DNA from: Linanthus parryae
Lineage: Eukaryota; Streptophyta; Magnoliopsida; Ericales; Polemoniaceae
Length of the DNA: 64,000 nucleotides
NCBI GenBank assembly: GCA_023055425.1
Contig: JALGPY010000010.1
Span: 20,061,363-20,125,362 of the forward strand
Reading direction: 5' to 3'
The translations under genes and the position numbers were made by a program. Under the pieces are notes generated by a model. It was not told the DNA's origin. It saw only the letters and a program-made list of their open reading frames with translations, and ran no database searches. Positions 44,421 through 56,236 of the stretch are shown piece by piece; position 1 is the first letter of the stretch; the number at the start of each line of letters is the position of its first letter.

Positions 44421-46008
44421 TATCTTGATTCCGGCACATCTCCTCATCTCACTCCGCAGTCAGGTATACTCTCCTCTCTCTCTCTCTCTCTCTCTCTCGT
44501 CATCTTGTCCTTTTCCTAACATACTTGTGGGAAACGGATCTAGCATTCCAGTGAAAGGATCTGGCAATCACACCCTTACCACCAACTCCCGTTCCCTTCA
44601 CCTTAGAAATGTCTTACTCACCCCAAATGTTTCTGTTCGTCAATTCACTACTGACAACAATGTTTTCGTTGAGTTTGACCCTTTTGGTTTTTCTGTAAAG
44701 GACCTACAATCGGGAGCTCTTTTACAGAGGAGCAACAGTTCGGGTGATCTCTATCCATTCCAGTCTGTCCCACCACCGTCGTCTGCTATCTCTTTTGCTG
44801 CCTTTCCTGCTTCCGTTTGGCACAACCGCCTTGGTCATCCCGGGCGTCTAGTTTTAGATTTGCTTCGTAGTAGTCATTTCATTTCTTGTAGTAGTCATAA
44901 TTCAGAAGCTCTTTGTCATGCTTGTCAAATTAGTAAACACGTGCGTTTGCCTTTTTCACCATCTACTTCTTCTACTTCTAGTCCATTTGACATTGTTCAC
45001 AGTGATCTATGGACATCTCCGGTCTTAAGCAAATCGCACTACAAATACTACCTACTACTATTAGATGACTATACCCATTTTGTCTGGGTTTTCCCACTTA
45101 AACAAAAAGCGAAGAGATATCAAAATTTAAACAATTCACTACCTTAATACAAACTCAATTTGAGCGACTCATCAAAACTTTTCAATGTGACCTTGGTGGA
45201 ATTCGATAATGGCTCTTTTCACTCTCACGCCATTAATCATGGACTTGTCTTCCGGTTTGCGTGTCCTCAGACGTCATCTCAAAATGGCAAAGCTGAACAC
45301 ATGATTCGTCGAATCAATGACATCAGTCGTGCCCTCCTAGCTTAGGCCTCCCTTCCAGTCTCTTTCTGGGTTGAGTCTCTTCTGACTGCTGTCTACCTTC
45401 ATAACATTCTTCCCACCAAAGTCCTTGGCAACAATATTCCTACTGTTTCCCTCTACCATCGCTCACCATCCTATGAGCATCTCCGCACGTTCGGATGCTT
45501 GTGTTACCCGAACCTCTATGCCACCTCACCTCACAAGCTTGCACCACACTCTGTTCGATGTGTCTTTCTGGGGCACCCTCTTAATCATTGTGGGTACAAG
45601 TGTCTAGACTTGAGTACTGGTCGGGTTCACACTTCCCGTCATGTCACCTTTGATGAGACTGTGTTTCCTTTCTCCACTCCTGGGTCTGTGTCTCCCTCTG
45701 TTCACAGGACGTCTGATCCCGATGACAGTCTTCCGTCTCCCGTTTTCACTCATCGTGCTCATAATCCTGTGGCACACACACCCTCACCCACCCCTCCTAG
45801 GGCATCCACATCACCACCCGCACCTACTAGGGCACCCACACAGCTTTCCCCGTCCAGGACCCTTGTGGAACCTTTTCCTCAGCACTACGTCCGTCGGTCT
45901 GTGTCCACTCGCCCTCCTCATGTACCCTCTGTGCCTGTGTTACCTGACCCCCCCGATTCACCCACACCGAGCCCACTGGCCACTTCTCCTCCCCATCTCT
46001 CTCCTTAG
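44421..46008 (+). pseudogene. pol: copia-1 protease and integrase, several stops and frameshifts
   Basis: Protease D-S-G motif at 44427. A (CT)n microsatellite at 44470-44498 shifts the frame. GAG-pre-integrase zinc finger (WHNRLGHPG, CHACQISKHVRLPF) and the first integrase aspartate (VHSDLWTSP, LLLDDYTHFVWVF) follow at 44815-45100. TAA at 45145-45147 and a shift follow; the catalytic region (TSSQNGKAEHMIRR) lies at 45160-45345 and ends in TAG, after which the same frame continues to TAG at 46006-46008 through FGCLCYPN, RCVFLGHP and a proline-rich linker. Confidence 0.88.
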
Positions 46009-47642
46009 ATGACTACCAGATCCATGCATGGCATAGTCAAACCAGTCACCCATCTCACTTTAGCGGCCCAGCCACCAGACCCCATCTCGCCCCTTCCCAA
46101 ATCCCCCATCCTAGCCTTGTCGGATCCTCACTGGAAAGCGGCCATGGATGATGATTTTGGAGCTATGGCTATGAACCACACTTGGGATCTGGTTCCTCGC
46201 CCGGTAGGGGCTAATGTTCTGCGATCTATGTGGCTCTTTCGCCACAAGTTTCGCGCTGATGGTAGTCTGCAGCGCTATAAGGCGCGATTGGTAGCTAATG
46301 GGAAGTCCCAGATGATTGGGATTGATTGTGAGGAGACTTTCAGCTCGGTTGTCAAACTGACCACCATCCGTACAGTTCTCAGCATTGCCTTCACGCGCTC
46401 TTGGCCTATCCGTCAGCTGGATGTCAAGAACGCTTTTCTTCATGGTGATCTCTCTGTGACGGTATACATGCATCAGCCCCCTGGCTACCGCGACACACGC
46501 CATCCTAACTTTGTTTGCCGGTTACGCAAATCCTTATATGGTCTGAAGCAGGCTCCCCGTTCTTGGTTTCAGCGATTTGCCACCGTCCTCACACAGACTA
46601 TCGGTTTCTCTGGTTGCTCATGTGATGAGTCTCTCTTCGTCTACAGTCGTGGCTCGGACATTGTCTACCTCCTGCTTTATGTGGATGATATCGTCATCAC
46701 TGGGTCGTCTCCGGTTTTCTTGGATCAGATTGTCTCCAAACTCTCTGGAGAGTTTGCTATGACTGACCTAGGCCATCTGCATCACTTTCTGGGCATTGCT
46801 GTCACCCGTGATTCATCTGGCCTGTTCCTGTCTCAGCATCAGTATGCGACCGACATTCTTCGTCGTGCCTCTATGTCGACCTGTAAGTCTACTGCCACCC
46901 CTGTTGAGGTAGGAAGTAAACTCACAGCTACATCTGGCCCACCGGTTGCTGATCCTACATTGTACGCAACCTTGCTGGGGCTTTGCAGTACCTCACGTTC
47001 ACTCGACCAGACATCCAGTATGCAGTTCAGCAGGTTTGTCTCTTCATGCATGACCCCCGTGAGCCGCACTTTCATGCCCTGAAGCTTATCTTGCGCTACA
47101 TCAGTGGGACACTTGAGTATGGTCTCCGGCTCTCTGCCTCCGCTGCTGATTCCCTCACCGCCTACACTGACGCGGATTGGGCTGGTTGTCCGGACACGCG
47201 CCGCTCCACTTCTGGTTACTGTGTCTTCTATGGGGACAATCTTCTGAGTTGGTCGTCCAAGCGACATGCCACAGTATCTCGTTCTAGTGCTGAGGCTGAG
47301 TATCGCGGTGTTGCTAACGCCGTCTCCGAACTCTGCTGGGTCCGGAATTTGCTTATTCAGCTTCGTGTCACCCCGCCTGGGGCCACTGTCGTGTATTGCG
47401 ACAATGTGAGTGCTGTCTATCTCTCTGGTAATCCTGTTCAGCATCAGCGCACTAAGCATGTTGAGATTGATCTACACTTCGTTCGTGAGAAGGTTCGTAT
47501 GGGTCAGCTTCGCGTGTTGCACATTCCAGCAGATTATCAGTACGCCGACAGCTTAACCAAGGGTCTTCCTCGGCCCTTGTTCCAGCTTTTCCGTTCCTGT
47601 CTCAGTGTTAGCACGCCTACAATTTCGACTGCGGGGGAGTAA
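46009..47642 (+). pseudogene. pol: copia-1 reverse transcriptase and RNase H, frameshifted
   Basis: 46009-47082 includes WKAAMDDDFGAM, YKARLVANGKSQ, QLDVKNAFLHGDL, LYGLKQAPRSWF and the catalytic LLYVDDIVITGS. A frameshift near 46980 moves the rest to 46983-47642, with TRPDIQYAVQQVC, the RNase H site TDADWAGCPDTRRSTSGYC, AEAEYRGVA and VEIDLHFVREKV. In intact copias these parts form one frame. Confidence 0.9.
47631..47639 (+). other. copia-1 polypurine tract
   Basis: GCGGGGGAG immediately before the 3' LTR at 47640. Confidence 0.85.
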
Positions 47643-47760
47643 TAGTTGTAGGACTCGTCTTGTAATTACTAGAGGACGAATTTGTGTAATTAGTGTTGTA
47701 ATTACCTATTTAAAGGTGTGAATACTCAATGAAAAACACGGAAGATTTCTCCCACTTTCA
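47640..47760 (+). repeat. copia-1 3' LTR (121 bp)
   Basis: TAATAGTTGTAGGACTCGTC to CCCACTTTCA, followed by the duplication CATAC. Confidence 0.9.
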
Positions 47761-47765
47761 CATAC

Positions 47766-48392
47766 ATGCTTAAGAGCTTTTGCAATATATTCTATGAGAT
47801 GTTCAGTATCTGATTGTGCATCCTTAGATGGCATTTTGGGTAACTTAGGCAACGTGATGCTATTATAAGCAAGTCTAATCACCAGCTGTGCTTCATCCGT
47901 GTTCCACAAGGAGCTTTACATACTCCCTCTATAACATTCATCCCTCCTTCAGCAAGAATTCACTCCATATGTCCTCCTAATCATCTCTTCCTTGATTCAC
48001 TCATGCAATCTACCATCACAACACACGAACACACACATTAACCTCAACTGACATCCCTCTAAATTTCACTTGATACCTTAGTAATCATTCCACCTATATC
48101 ACTAAATAATACTAACTTGCTTGTATCTTTATGTTTTATGTTTCACTCCGTTCAAATATTTTTGCTGTGTTTCCCATTTGTTTTGTGCAGTGCTTCCTTT
48201 CTTTCTCTCTCTGTGTAGCAGTTGCAAGAGCTCTCGTTCTCCCACCACTAACATTGGACTCTGACTCCTCAAACATGACTCAAGAACTACAGGACCAAAG
48301 AGGTCACATCATTCCAGCGGATGTGGATCTTATGAAGACACTAAGAGGCTTCTGGAAATTTACATTGGTGACAAAAATGCTTGATATTCTCC
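47766..48392. other. Host DNA between copia-1 and copia-2 with two coding-like stretches
   Basis: On the minus strand, 47766-47912 reads LWNTDEAQLVIRLAYNS and on to DTEHLIEYIAKALKH, with a possible acceptor AAAG before it and a possible donor CAT|GTATG at the copia-1 insertion point. On the plus strand, 48219-48392, after a pyrimidine tract and TAG, reads VARALVLPPLTLDSDSS and on to KTLRGFWKFTLVTKMLDIL; it is cut by copia-2. I recognise neither protein. They may be exons of one or two host genes; strength is moderate to low. Confidence 0.4.
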
Positions 48393-49381
48393 TGAGAACA
48401 AATGAGAAGAAGAGGAAGAATAGAAACCCTAACTGGAGAGAATTAGGAAAGTTGTATTTCATTAACAAACTCAATTAAATACTAACATGATTTATACCCA
48501 ACTTCTAACAATCATAACATAATACACAAGTATTCTGTATTTACACAATTGACCCCTCAATCTCCATTAACAACATAATAACACCTAAGCTTCTATATTT
48601 AACATTCCCCCTCACTCTGAAGGTGGGAAAGAGTTACCAGCTGAAGAGTGACCAGAAGATGAACAGTGAGCAGTAGAAACCAAGCTTGTTTAAGAAGAAC
48701 AAGAAGATGAAGTCACAGAACCTATATCAACAACTCCACGAGCTTGACACAAACCATGAAATCTGGCTGCTGAGAGAGGCTTTGTTAGAAGATCAACTAA
48801 CTGAGATTCAGTACCAACATGATGAACAGCCAAAGCACTAGTAGCAACCCTGTCTCTCACAAAATAACAATCAATCTCCATGTGCTTTGTCCTGCTATGA
48901 AGAACTGGATTCTGAGCCAATTGTAGTGTAGCAACATTATCACAATAGATCACAGGAACCTCATTTAAAGACACCTTCAATTCTGTGAGTAAAATCTTCA
49001 ACCACAACACATCAGAGGCTGTATGAGCAAGAGCTCTAAACTCTGCTTCAGTGGAGGATCTTGAGACTGTAACTTGCTTCATAGAAGTCCAAGCAAGCAA
49101 GTTCTTGCCAGGAAACACACAAGATCCAGTAACTGACTTCCTATCCACTTGATCACCAGCCCAATCACTGTCTGAATAAGCAACCAGATCCAAAGGACTA
49201 GTTTGAAACTTCAATCCAAAATGAACAGTTCCTTTAACATATCTAAGTATTCTGTGAAGAGCTTTTTGATCAGAAACTGCAGGCATATGCATTCTTTGAC
49301 ACACATAGTTCACGACAAAAGATAAGTTTGTCCTTGTAACTGTTAGATATTGCAAAGATCCCACAAGACTTCTAAAAGCAA
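48393..49381 (-). pseudogene. Truncated copia-2 (3' LTR and RNase H end) at the end of duplication copy 1
   Basis: It is the same as 55940-56928: LTR 48393-48604, then the last ~225 codons of RT-RNase H (DSDWAGDQVDRKSVTGSC, TEAEFRALA, CDNVATLQLAQNP). It stops abruptly at 49381, where PRIM2 intron sequence begins. Confidence 0.93.
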
Positions 49382-50214
49382 TTACCTGGTCTGTTCTGCC
49401 AAGCTCGAGTTTAAGTTGAGTTTGTCTCTAGGCTCATTTATGGAAGACTGTCTCAATCTTATAATGTATTTACTAGTAGTAGCAATTACCACTGGCCTAA
49501 GAAGTTTATACTAGCGCGTAACTGATGGAAGAAATCATGAAGTAAAAAGTTAAACCACCACAGTGAAAGTAACAAAATGAAAATCATGGAGGATAATGAC
49601 TCAACAATACAATGATTCCCACTACATAACTTGATCTTGTAAATACTCCATTAAAGTCTTCACAAATAAATAACGAATTAGGAAATGAGCTTATCTCGTG
49701 AGCTTGTAAATAAACTAGTCAAGGCTAAATATAACTTTCTCAAGTCAAGCTCATGTTTGGCTAGTTTGAAAATCGAGTTTATTGGCTTGTTTTAAAAGCG
49801 AGTTGATCTTGAACAAGCTTTTATGGAGCCAAGTTCCAAGCTACCCATGACCAACTTGACTCTATCATAGTCATAACTGTTGTATTTAATTGATTAAAAT
49901 CTACAGGAACTTCAAAAGTATTTGTTGTTTTGAGTGGCTTACATGGTCATAGAATACTAGGGGAATGATTATTAGAATACTAGTGAAATATGTCAGACTG
50001 TTATTGAGGACATATTGTAGGGTTAGAGTATGGGATAGAGAATAGGATTGGAAGAATCATAACGGATGTTTTGGATAATGAACTTTAAAAACTATGGACT
50101 TTCTCAAAAGAAAAAAAAAAAAAGAAAGAAAAAAACTACGGACAGTGTACCCAGGCATGATTGCTAACCCTACTTTTGTTCATTTTTGTTATTGACTTGA
50201 ATATTTCTCTGCAG

Positions 50215-50633
50215 GCTCTTGAGCAGGTTAGCCTTCACGTACAAGATTCCAGATGCAATTGCAGATGAGGCACCTTTTGGGTAACGGAGGGCAAATTTCG
50301 TACTGTTGGATTGATGTCATATTGCCTAAATTTGTAGTATGAGTGATGTCAAGAATTTAAGCTTAACGATAAGTTATGTATATTGCTCTGAAACATGTTT
50401 GACTGTAGTTGTCACTTGGTAAGTTTACCTGTGTAAAAGATTCCATTTTCTAGTTCTTTCTAGTTCTAACATTCTAGTATGTTATTTATGTTAAAGTCTT
50501 TTATTTGGAAAGATAATTTGCATGTAAATATTCAGAAGTTAAACGTATGCAGGACCAGTTATTATAATTTACTCTCAAGAGAGAACGTAATGGACATTGT
50601 TTACGGTCTCCTGGTAAACGATAGGTTTGCCTT
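50215..50633 (+). other. Duplicate of the PRIM2 last (3'-UTR) exon
   Basis: Identical acceptor (CTCTGCAG) and exon sequence to 42674-43092. It lacks upstream PRIM2 exons of its own; it could serve only as an alternative terminal exon for the same gene. Confidence 0.5.
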
Positions 50634-50638
50634 CATAC

Positions 50639-52009
50639 TAATAGGTGTAGGACTCGTCTTGTAATTACTAGATGACTAATTTGTGTAATTAGTGTTGTAA
50701 TTACCTATTTAAAGGTGTGAATACTCAATGAAAAACACGAAAGATTTCTCCCACTTTCATGGTATCAGAGCCCTAGCCCTCTGATTATCCTCCCCGTCGT
50801 GCCGGCCTCACGCCACCGAACACAGCAGTATCGTCCTCCCTCACAGACGAACGTCGCCCTCCTTACTTCTGATTCCTCCGATCGTACCCCTAATTGCGAC
50901 GTCGTCTCTTTCCCACTGTCGTCGTCGTCCACGTTGTTGGGGTCATCATTGAAGTCCACCTCTGCTTCCGCTTCTCAGTCGTCCACCTCTGTGCCCTAAT
51001 CGACGAACTCATCGCCACCAGAATCGCCGGGCCTCTTCCCCGCTCTGGTCCCTTTACTCTGCCGTCGATTTCATCGCTGGTCTCTCTCGCGCCGTTGATT
51101 TCCCCGCTGCTCAAGCGGTTCAAACCGTTGAACCGTGCTTCCTCTCCTACGAAGGTTCTTGGGAATCGGTGTTCAGGTTGGTTAAGAACACCGAAAGATC
51201 ATCGTCGTCGGTTTCAGCGAAGAGAGCGAACGAGTTCTTTCCTTTCGGCTTCATCTTTGCTTCATCTGTGGTTTGCAACTAGCAACCAGTGGATTGTGGG
51301 GCTTGATATTTGACCAGTGTATTTTTTTTTATTGAGTAAACACTTTGTTTCTGTTTGCCCAGGGGCTTGTGGGTCGGTTTATTCACTTGTCCACTTGGTG
51401 TGCAGATTACTTTGGGTGAAATCAATTCTTGGATATTATGTTGGGTTTTAGTTGATTCAAAAAAAAAAAAAAAAGGAAAAGGAAAATTTTCAGTAACCTT
51501 CCCAGCGCTGTAGCTCGGCTCAGCTTGGCTTGTCACCCATTTTCAGCTCCTTTTTGACTTGATTTTGGTTTATGTCTCAGTTTCAAATGGCTCCTTCAAC
51601 ATTACCACCAACCAAGCAATCAAAGGGTGGTCAGGGACATGGTTGGCGGCGTCGTCAGTCTAGCTGCAAAGGATACAATCAGACTCAGCAATACTCCCAA
51701 CAGTATCTTGCACCGCCTGCCTCTCCTCACGGCAACTGGGTGTGGTGTCCTGCCCCATCGTCCCCAACTGTTCAGTCGGGCCTATATCCCCCGACACCGG
51801 GTTGGACACAGTCAGGACCCTCTCAGCCTATAGTTACGTCTGGTATTCTTGGTCCAGGACCTTCTCAGCAGGGCCTCACAGTCGCTTCTGCCTACCCGCC
51901 TGCTACTGATTTGGGATCTCAGTTCTCTGGCATGACACTCAACGTTCCGGATCAGACTTGATATCTTGATTCCGGCACATCTCCTCATCTCACTCCGCAG
52001 TCAGGTATA

Positions 52010-52048
<39 letters not shown>

Positions 52049-55000
52049 ATCTTGTCCTTTTCCTAACATACTTGTGGGAAACGGATCTAGCATTCCAGTG
52101 AAAGGATCTGGCAATCACACCCTTACCACCAACTCCCGTTCCCTTCACCTTAGAAATGTCTTACTCACCCCAAATGTTTCTGTTCGTCAATTCACTACTG
52201 ACAACAATGTTTTCGTTGAGTTTGACCCTTTTGGTTTTTCTGTAAAGGACCTACAATCGGGAGCTCTTTTACAGAGGAGCAACAGTTCGGGTGATCTCTA
52301 TCCATTCCAGTCTGTCCCACCACCGTCGTCTGCTATCTCTTTTGCTGCCTTTCCTGCTTCCGTTTGGCACAACCGCCTTGGTCATCCCGGGCGTCTAGTT
52401 TTAGATTTGCTTCGTAGTAGTCATTTCATTTCTTGTAGTAGTCATAATTCAGAAGCTCTTTGTCATGCTTGTCAAATTAGTAAACACGTGCGTTTGCCTT
52501 TTTCACCATCTACTTCTTCTACTTCTAGTCCATTTGACATTGTTCACAGTGATCTATGGACATCTCCGGTCTTAAGCAAATCGCACTACAAATACTACCT
52601 ACTACTATTAGATGACTATACCCATTTTGTCTGGGTTTTCCCACTTAAACAAAAAGCGAAGAGATATCAAAATTTAAACAATTCACTACCTTAATACAAA
52701 CTCAATTTGAGCGACTCATCAAAACTTTTCAATGTGACCTTGGTGGAATTCGATAATGGCTCTTTTCACTCTCACGCCATTAATCATGGACTTGTCTTCC
52801 GGTTTGCGTGTCCTCAGACGTCATCTCAAAATGGCAAAGCTGAACACATGATTCGTCGAATCAATGACATCAGTCGTGCCCTCCTAGCTTAGGCCTCCCT
52901 TCCAGTCTCTTTCTGGGTTGAGTCTCTTCTGACTGCTGTCTACCTTCATAACATTCTTCCCACCAAAGTCCTTGGCAACAATATTCCTACTGTTTCCCTC
53001 TACCATCGCTCACCATCCTATGAGCATCTCCGCACGTTCGGATGCTTGTGTTACCCGAACCTCTATGCCACCTCACCTCACAAGCTTGCACCACACTCTG
53101 TTCGATGTGTCTTTCTGGGGCACCCTCTTAATCATTGTGGGTACAAGTGTCTAGACTTGAGTACTGGTCGGGTTCACACTTCCCGTCATGTCACCTTTGA
53201 TGAGACTGTGTTTCCTTTCTCCACTCCTGGGTCTGTGTCTCCCTCTGTTCACAGGACGTCTGATCCCGATGACAGTCTTCCGTCTCCCGTTTTCACTCAT
53301 CGTGCTCATAATCCTGTGGCACACACACCCTCACCCACCCCTCCTAGGGCATCCACATCACCACCCGCACCTACTAGGGCACCCACACAGCTTTCCCCGT
53401 CCAGGACCCTTGTGGAACCTTTTCCTCAGCACTACGTCCGTCGGTCTGTGTCCACTCGCCCTCCTCATGTACCCTCTGTGCCTGTGTTACCTGACCCCCC
53501 CGATTCACCCACACCGAGCCCACTGGCCACTTCTCCTCCCCATCTCTCTCCTTAGATGACTACCAGATCCATGCATGGCATAGTCAAACCAGTCACCCAT
53601 CTCACTTTAGCGGCCCAGCCACCAGACCCCATCTCGCCCCTTCCCAAATCCCCCATCCTAGCCTTGTCGGATCCTCACTGGAAAGCGGCCATGGATGATG
53701 ATTTTGGAGCTATGGCTATGAACCACACTTGGGATCTGGTTCCTCGCCCGGTAGGGGCTAATGTTCTGCGATCTATGTGGCTCTTTCGCCACAAGTTTCG
53801 CGCTGATGGTAGTCTGCAGCGCTATAAGGCGCGATTGGTAGCTAATGGGAAGTCCCAGATGATTGGGATTGATTGTGAGGAGACTTTCAGCTCGGTTGTC
53901 AAACTGACCACCATCCGTACAGTTCTCAGCATTGCCTTCACGCGCTCTTGGCCTATCCGTCAGCTGGATGTCAAGAACGCTTTTCTTCATGGTGATCTCT
54001 CTGTGACGGTATACATGCATCAGCCCCCTGGCTACCGCGACACACGCCATCCTAACTTTGTTTGCCGGTTACGCAAATCCTTATATGGTCTGAAGCAGGC
54101 TCCCCGTTCTTGGTTTCAGCGATTTGCCACCGTCCTCACACAGACTATCGGTTTCTCTGGTTGCTCATGTGATGAGTCTCTCTTCGTCTACAGTCGTGGC
54201 TCGGACATTGTCTACCTCCTGCTTTATGTGGATGATATCGTCATCACCGGGTCGTCTCCGGTTTTCTTGGATCAGATTGTCTCCCAACTCTCTGGAGAGT
54301 TTGCTATGACTGACCTAGGCCATCTGCATCACTTTCTGGGCATTGCTGTCACCCGTGATTCATCTGGCCTGTTCCTGTCTCAGCATCAGTATGCGACCGA
54401 CATTCTTCGTCGTGCCTCTATGTCGACCTGTAAGTCTACTGCCACCCCTGTTGAGGTAGGAAGTAAACTCACAGCTACATCTGGCCCACCGGTTGCTGAT
54501 CCTACATTGTACGCAACCTTGCTGGGGCTTTGCAGTACCTCACGTTCACTCGACCAGACATCCAGTATGCAGTTCAGCAGGTTTGTCTCTTCATGCATGA
54601 CCCCCGTGAGCCGCACTTTCATGCCCTGAAGCTTATCTTGCGCTACATCAGTGGGACACTTGAGTATGGTCTCCGGCTCTCTGCCTCCGCTGCTGATTCC
54701 CTCACCGCCTACACTGACGCGGATTGGGCTGGTTGTCCGGACACGCGCCGCTCCACTTCTGGTTACTGTGTCTTCTATGGGGACAATCTTCTGAGTTGGT
54801 CGTCCAAGCGACATGCCACAGTATCTCGTTCTAGTGCTGAGGCTGAGTATCGCGGTGTTGCTAACGCCGTCTCCGAACTCTGCTGGGTCCGGAATTTGCT
54901 TATTCAGCTTCGTGTCACCCCGCCTGGGGCCACTGTCGTGTATTGCGACAATGTGAGTGCTGTCTATCTCTCTGGTAATCCTGTTCAGCATCAGCGCACT

Positions 55001-55307
55001 AAGCATGTTGAGATTGATCTACACTTCGTTCGTGAGAAGGTTCGTATGGGTCAGCTTCGCGTGTTGCACATTCCAGCAGATTATCAGTACGCCGACAGCT
55101 TAACCTAGGGTCTTCCTCGGCCCTTGTTCCAGCTTTTCCGTTCCTGTCTCAGTGTTAGCACGCCTACAATTTCGACTGCGGGGGAGTAATAGTTGTAGGA
55201 CTCGTCTTGTAATTACTAGAGGACGAATTTGTGTAATTAGTGTTGTAATTACCTATTTAAAGGTGTGAATACTCAATGAAAAACACGGAAGATTTCTCCC
55301 ACTTTCA
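50639..55307 (+). mobile_element. copia-1, second copy (made by segmental duplication, not by transposition)
   Basis: LTRs 50639-50759 and 55187-55307, same CATAC flanks (55308-55312 on the right). Same lesions as the first copy, so both derive from one insertion. Confidence 0.92.
51572..55108 (+). pseudogene. copia-1 gag-pol remnants, second copy
   Basis: Same pieces as in copy 1: gag tail 51572-51961, protease/integrase 51962-53555, RT 53556-54629, RNase H from 54530. Differences include 6 extra bases in the (CT)n tract (two more codons in that frame), Lys to Gln in the RT (VSKLSG to VSQLSG), and an extra stop TAG at 55106-55108 replacing the AAG in SLTKGLP, which removes the RNase H tail. 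Confidence 0.9.
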
Positions 55308-55312
55308 CATAC

Positions 55313-55939
55313 ATGCTTAAGAGCTTTTGCAATATATTCTATGAGATGTTCAGTATCTGATTGTGCATCCTTAGATGGCATTTTGGGTAACTTAGGCAAC
55401 GTGATGCTATTATAAGCAAGTCTAATCACCAGCTGTGCTTCATCCGTGTTCCACAAGGAGCTTTACATACTCCCTCTATAACATTCATCCCTCCTTCAGC
55501 AAGAATTCACTCCATATGTCCTCCTAATCATCTCTTCCTTGATTCACTCATGCAATCTACCATCACAACACACGAACACACACATTAACCTCAACTGACA
55601 TCCCTCTAAATTTCACTTGATACCTTAGTAATCATTCCACCTATATCACTAAATAATACTAACTTGCTTGTATCTTTATGTTTTATGTTTCACTCCGTTC
55701 AAATATTTTTGCTGTGTTTCCCATTTGTTTTGTGCAGTGCTTCCTTTCTTTCTCTCTCTGTGTAGCAGTTGCAAGAGCTCTCGTTCTCCCACCACTAACA
55801 TTGGACTCTGACTCCTCAAACATGACTCAAGAACTACAGGACCAAAGAGGTCACATCATTCCAGCGGATGTGGATCTTATGAAGACACTAAGAGGCTTCT
55901 GGAAATTTACATTGGTGACAAAAATGCTTGATATTCTCC
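55313..55939. other. Second copy of the host DNA between copia-1 and copia-2
   Basis: Same content as 47766-48392, including the two coding-like stretches (minus 55313-55459, plus 55766-55939). Confidence 0.4.
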
Positions 55940-56151
55940 TGAGAACAAATGAGAAGAAGAGGAAGAATAGAAACCCTAACTGGAGAGAATTAGGAAAGTT
56001 GTATTTCATTAACAAACTCAATTAAATACTAACATGATTTATACCCAACTTCTAACAATCATAACATAATACACAAGTATTCTGTATTTACACAATTGAC
56101 CCCTCAATCTCCATTAACAACATAATAACACCTAAGCTTCTATATTTAACA
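55940..56151 (-). repeat. copia-2 3' LTR (212 bp)
   Basis: Matches 60447-60658 with a few substitutions. Purines (CAGAGTGAGGGGGAA on the minus strand, 56152-56166) precede it. Confidence 0.93.
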
Positions 56152-56236
56152 TTCCCCCTCACTCTGAAGGTGGGAAAGAGTTACCAGCTGAAGAGTGACC
56201 AGAAGATGAACAGTGAGCAGTAGAAACCAAGCTTGT

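Larger units (their letters stand above)
43098..47760 (+). mobile_element. copia-1, Ty1/copia element (Ale/Retrofit-like), 4663 bp, in duplication copy 1
   Basis: Two 121-bp LTRs, an initiator-Met primer site, broken gag and pol frames in copia order, a GGGGGAG polypurine tract and a duplication CATAC on both sides (43093-43097, 47761-47765). The LTRs start TAATAG and end TTTCA, so the element carries TA...CA ends rather than TG...CA. The gag tail with WVWCPAPSSPT resembles Ale/Retrofit-type elements; that lineage call is inference. Confidence 0.9.
41845..49381 (+). repeat. 7.5-kb tandem duplication, copy 1
   Basis: It runs from TTACCTGGTCTG to CTAAAAGCAA and is repeated at 49382-56928 with a handful of differences: a few substitutions, two A-run length changes and 6 extra bases in a (CT)n tract. 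It includes part of the PRIM2 3' intron, the last PRIM2 exon, copia-1 and the 3' end of copia-2. The junction at 49381/49382 joins copia-2 coding sequence to PRIM2 intron sequence without shared bases. Confidence 0.95.

Noticed and set aside
46111..47459. Long minus-strand frames (130 and 206 codons) opposite the copia-1 RT/RNase H, duplicated at 53658-55006
   Set aside because: They are antisense shadows of the RT and RNase H codons, kept open by the GC-rich codon use of copia-1.
50479..54629. Second set of copia-1 frames as evidence of a second transposition
   Set aside because: Flanks, target duplication and lesions are the same as in the first copy, so it was copied by the segmental duplication.
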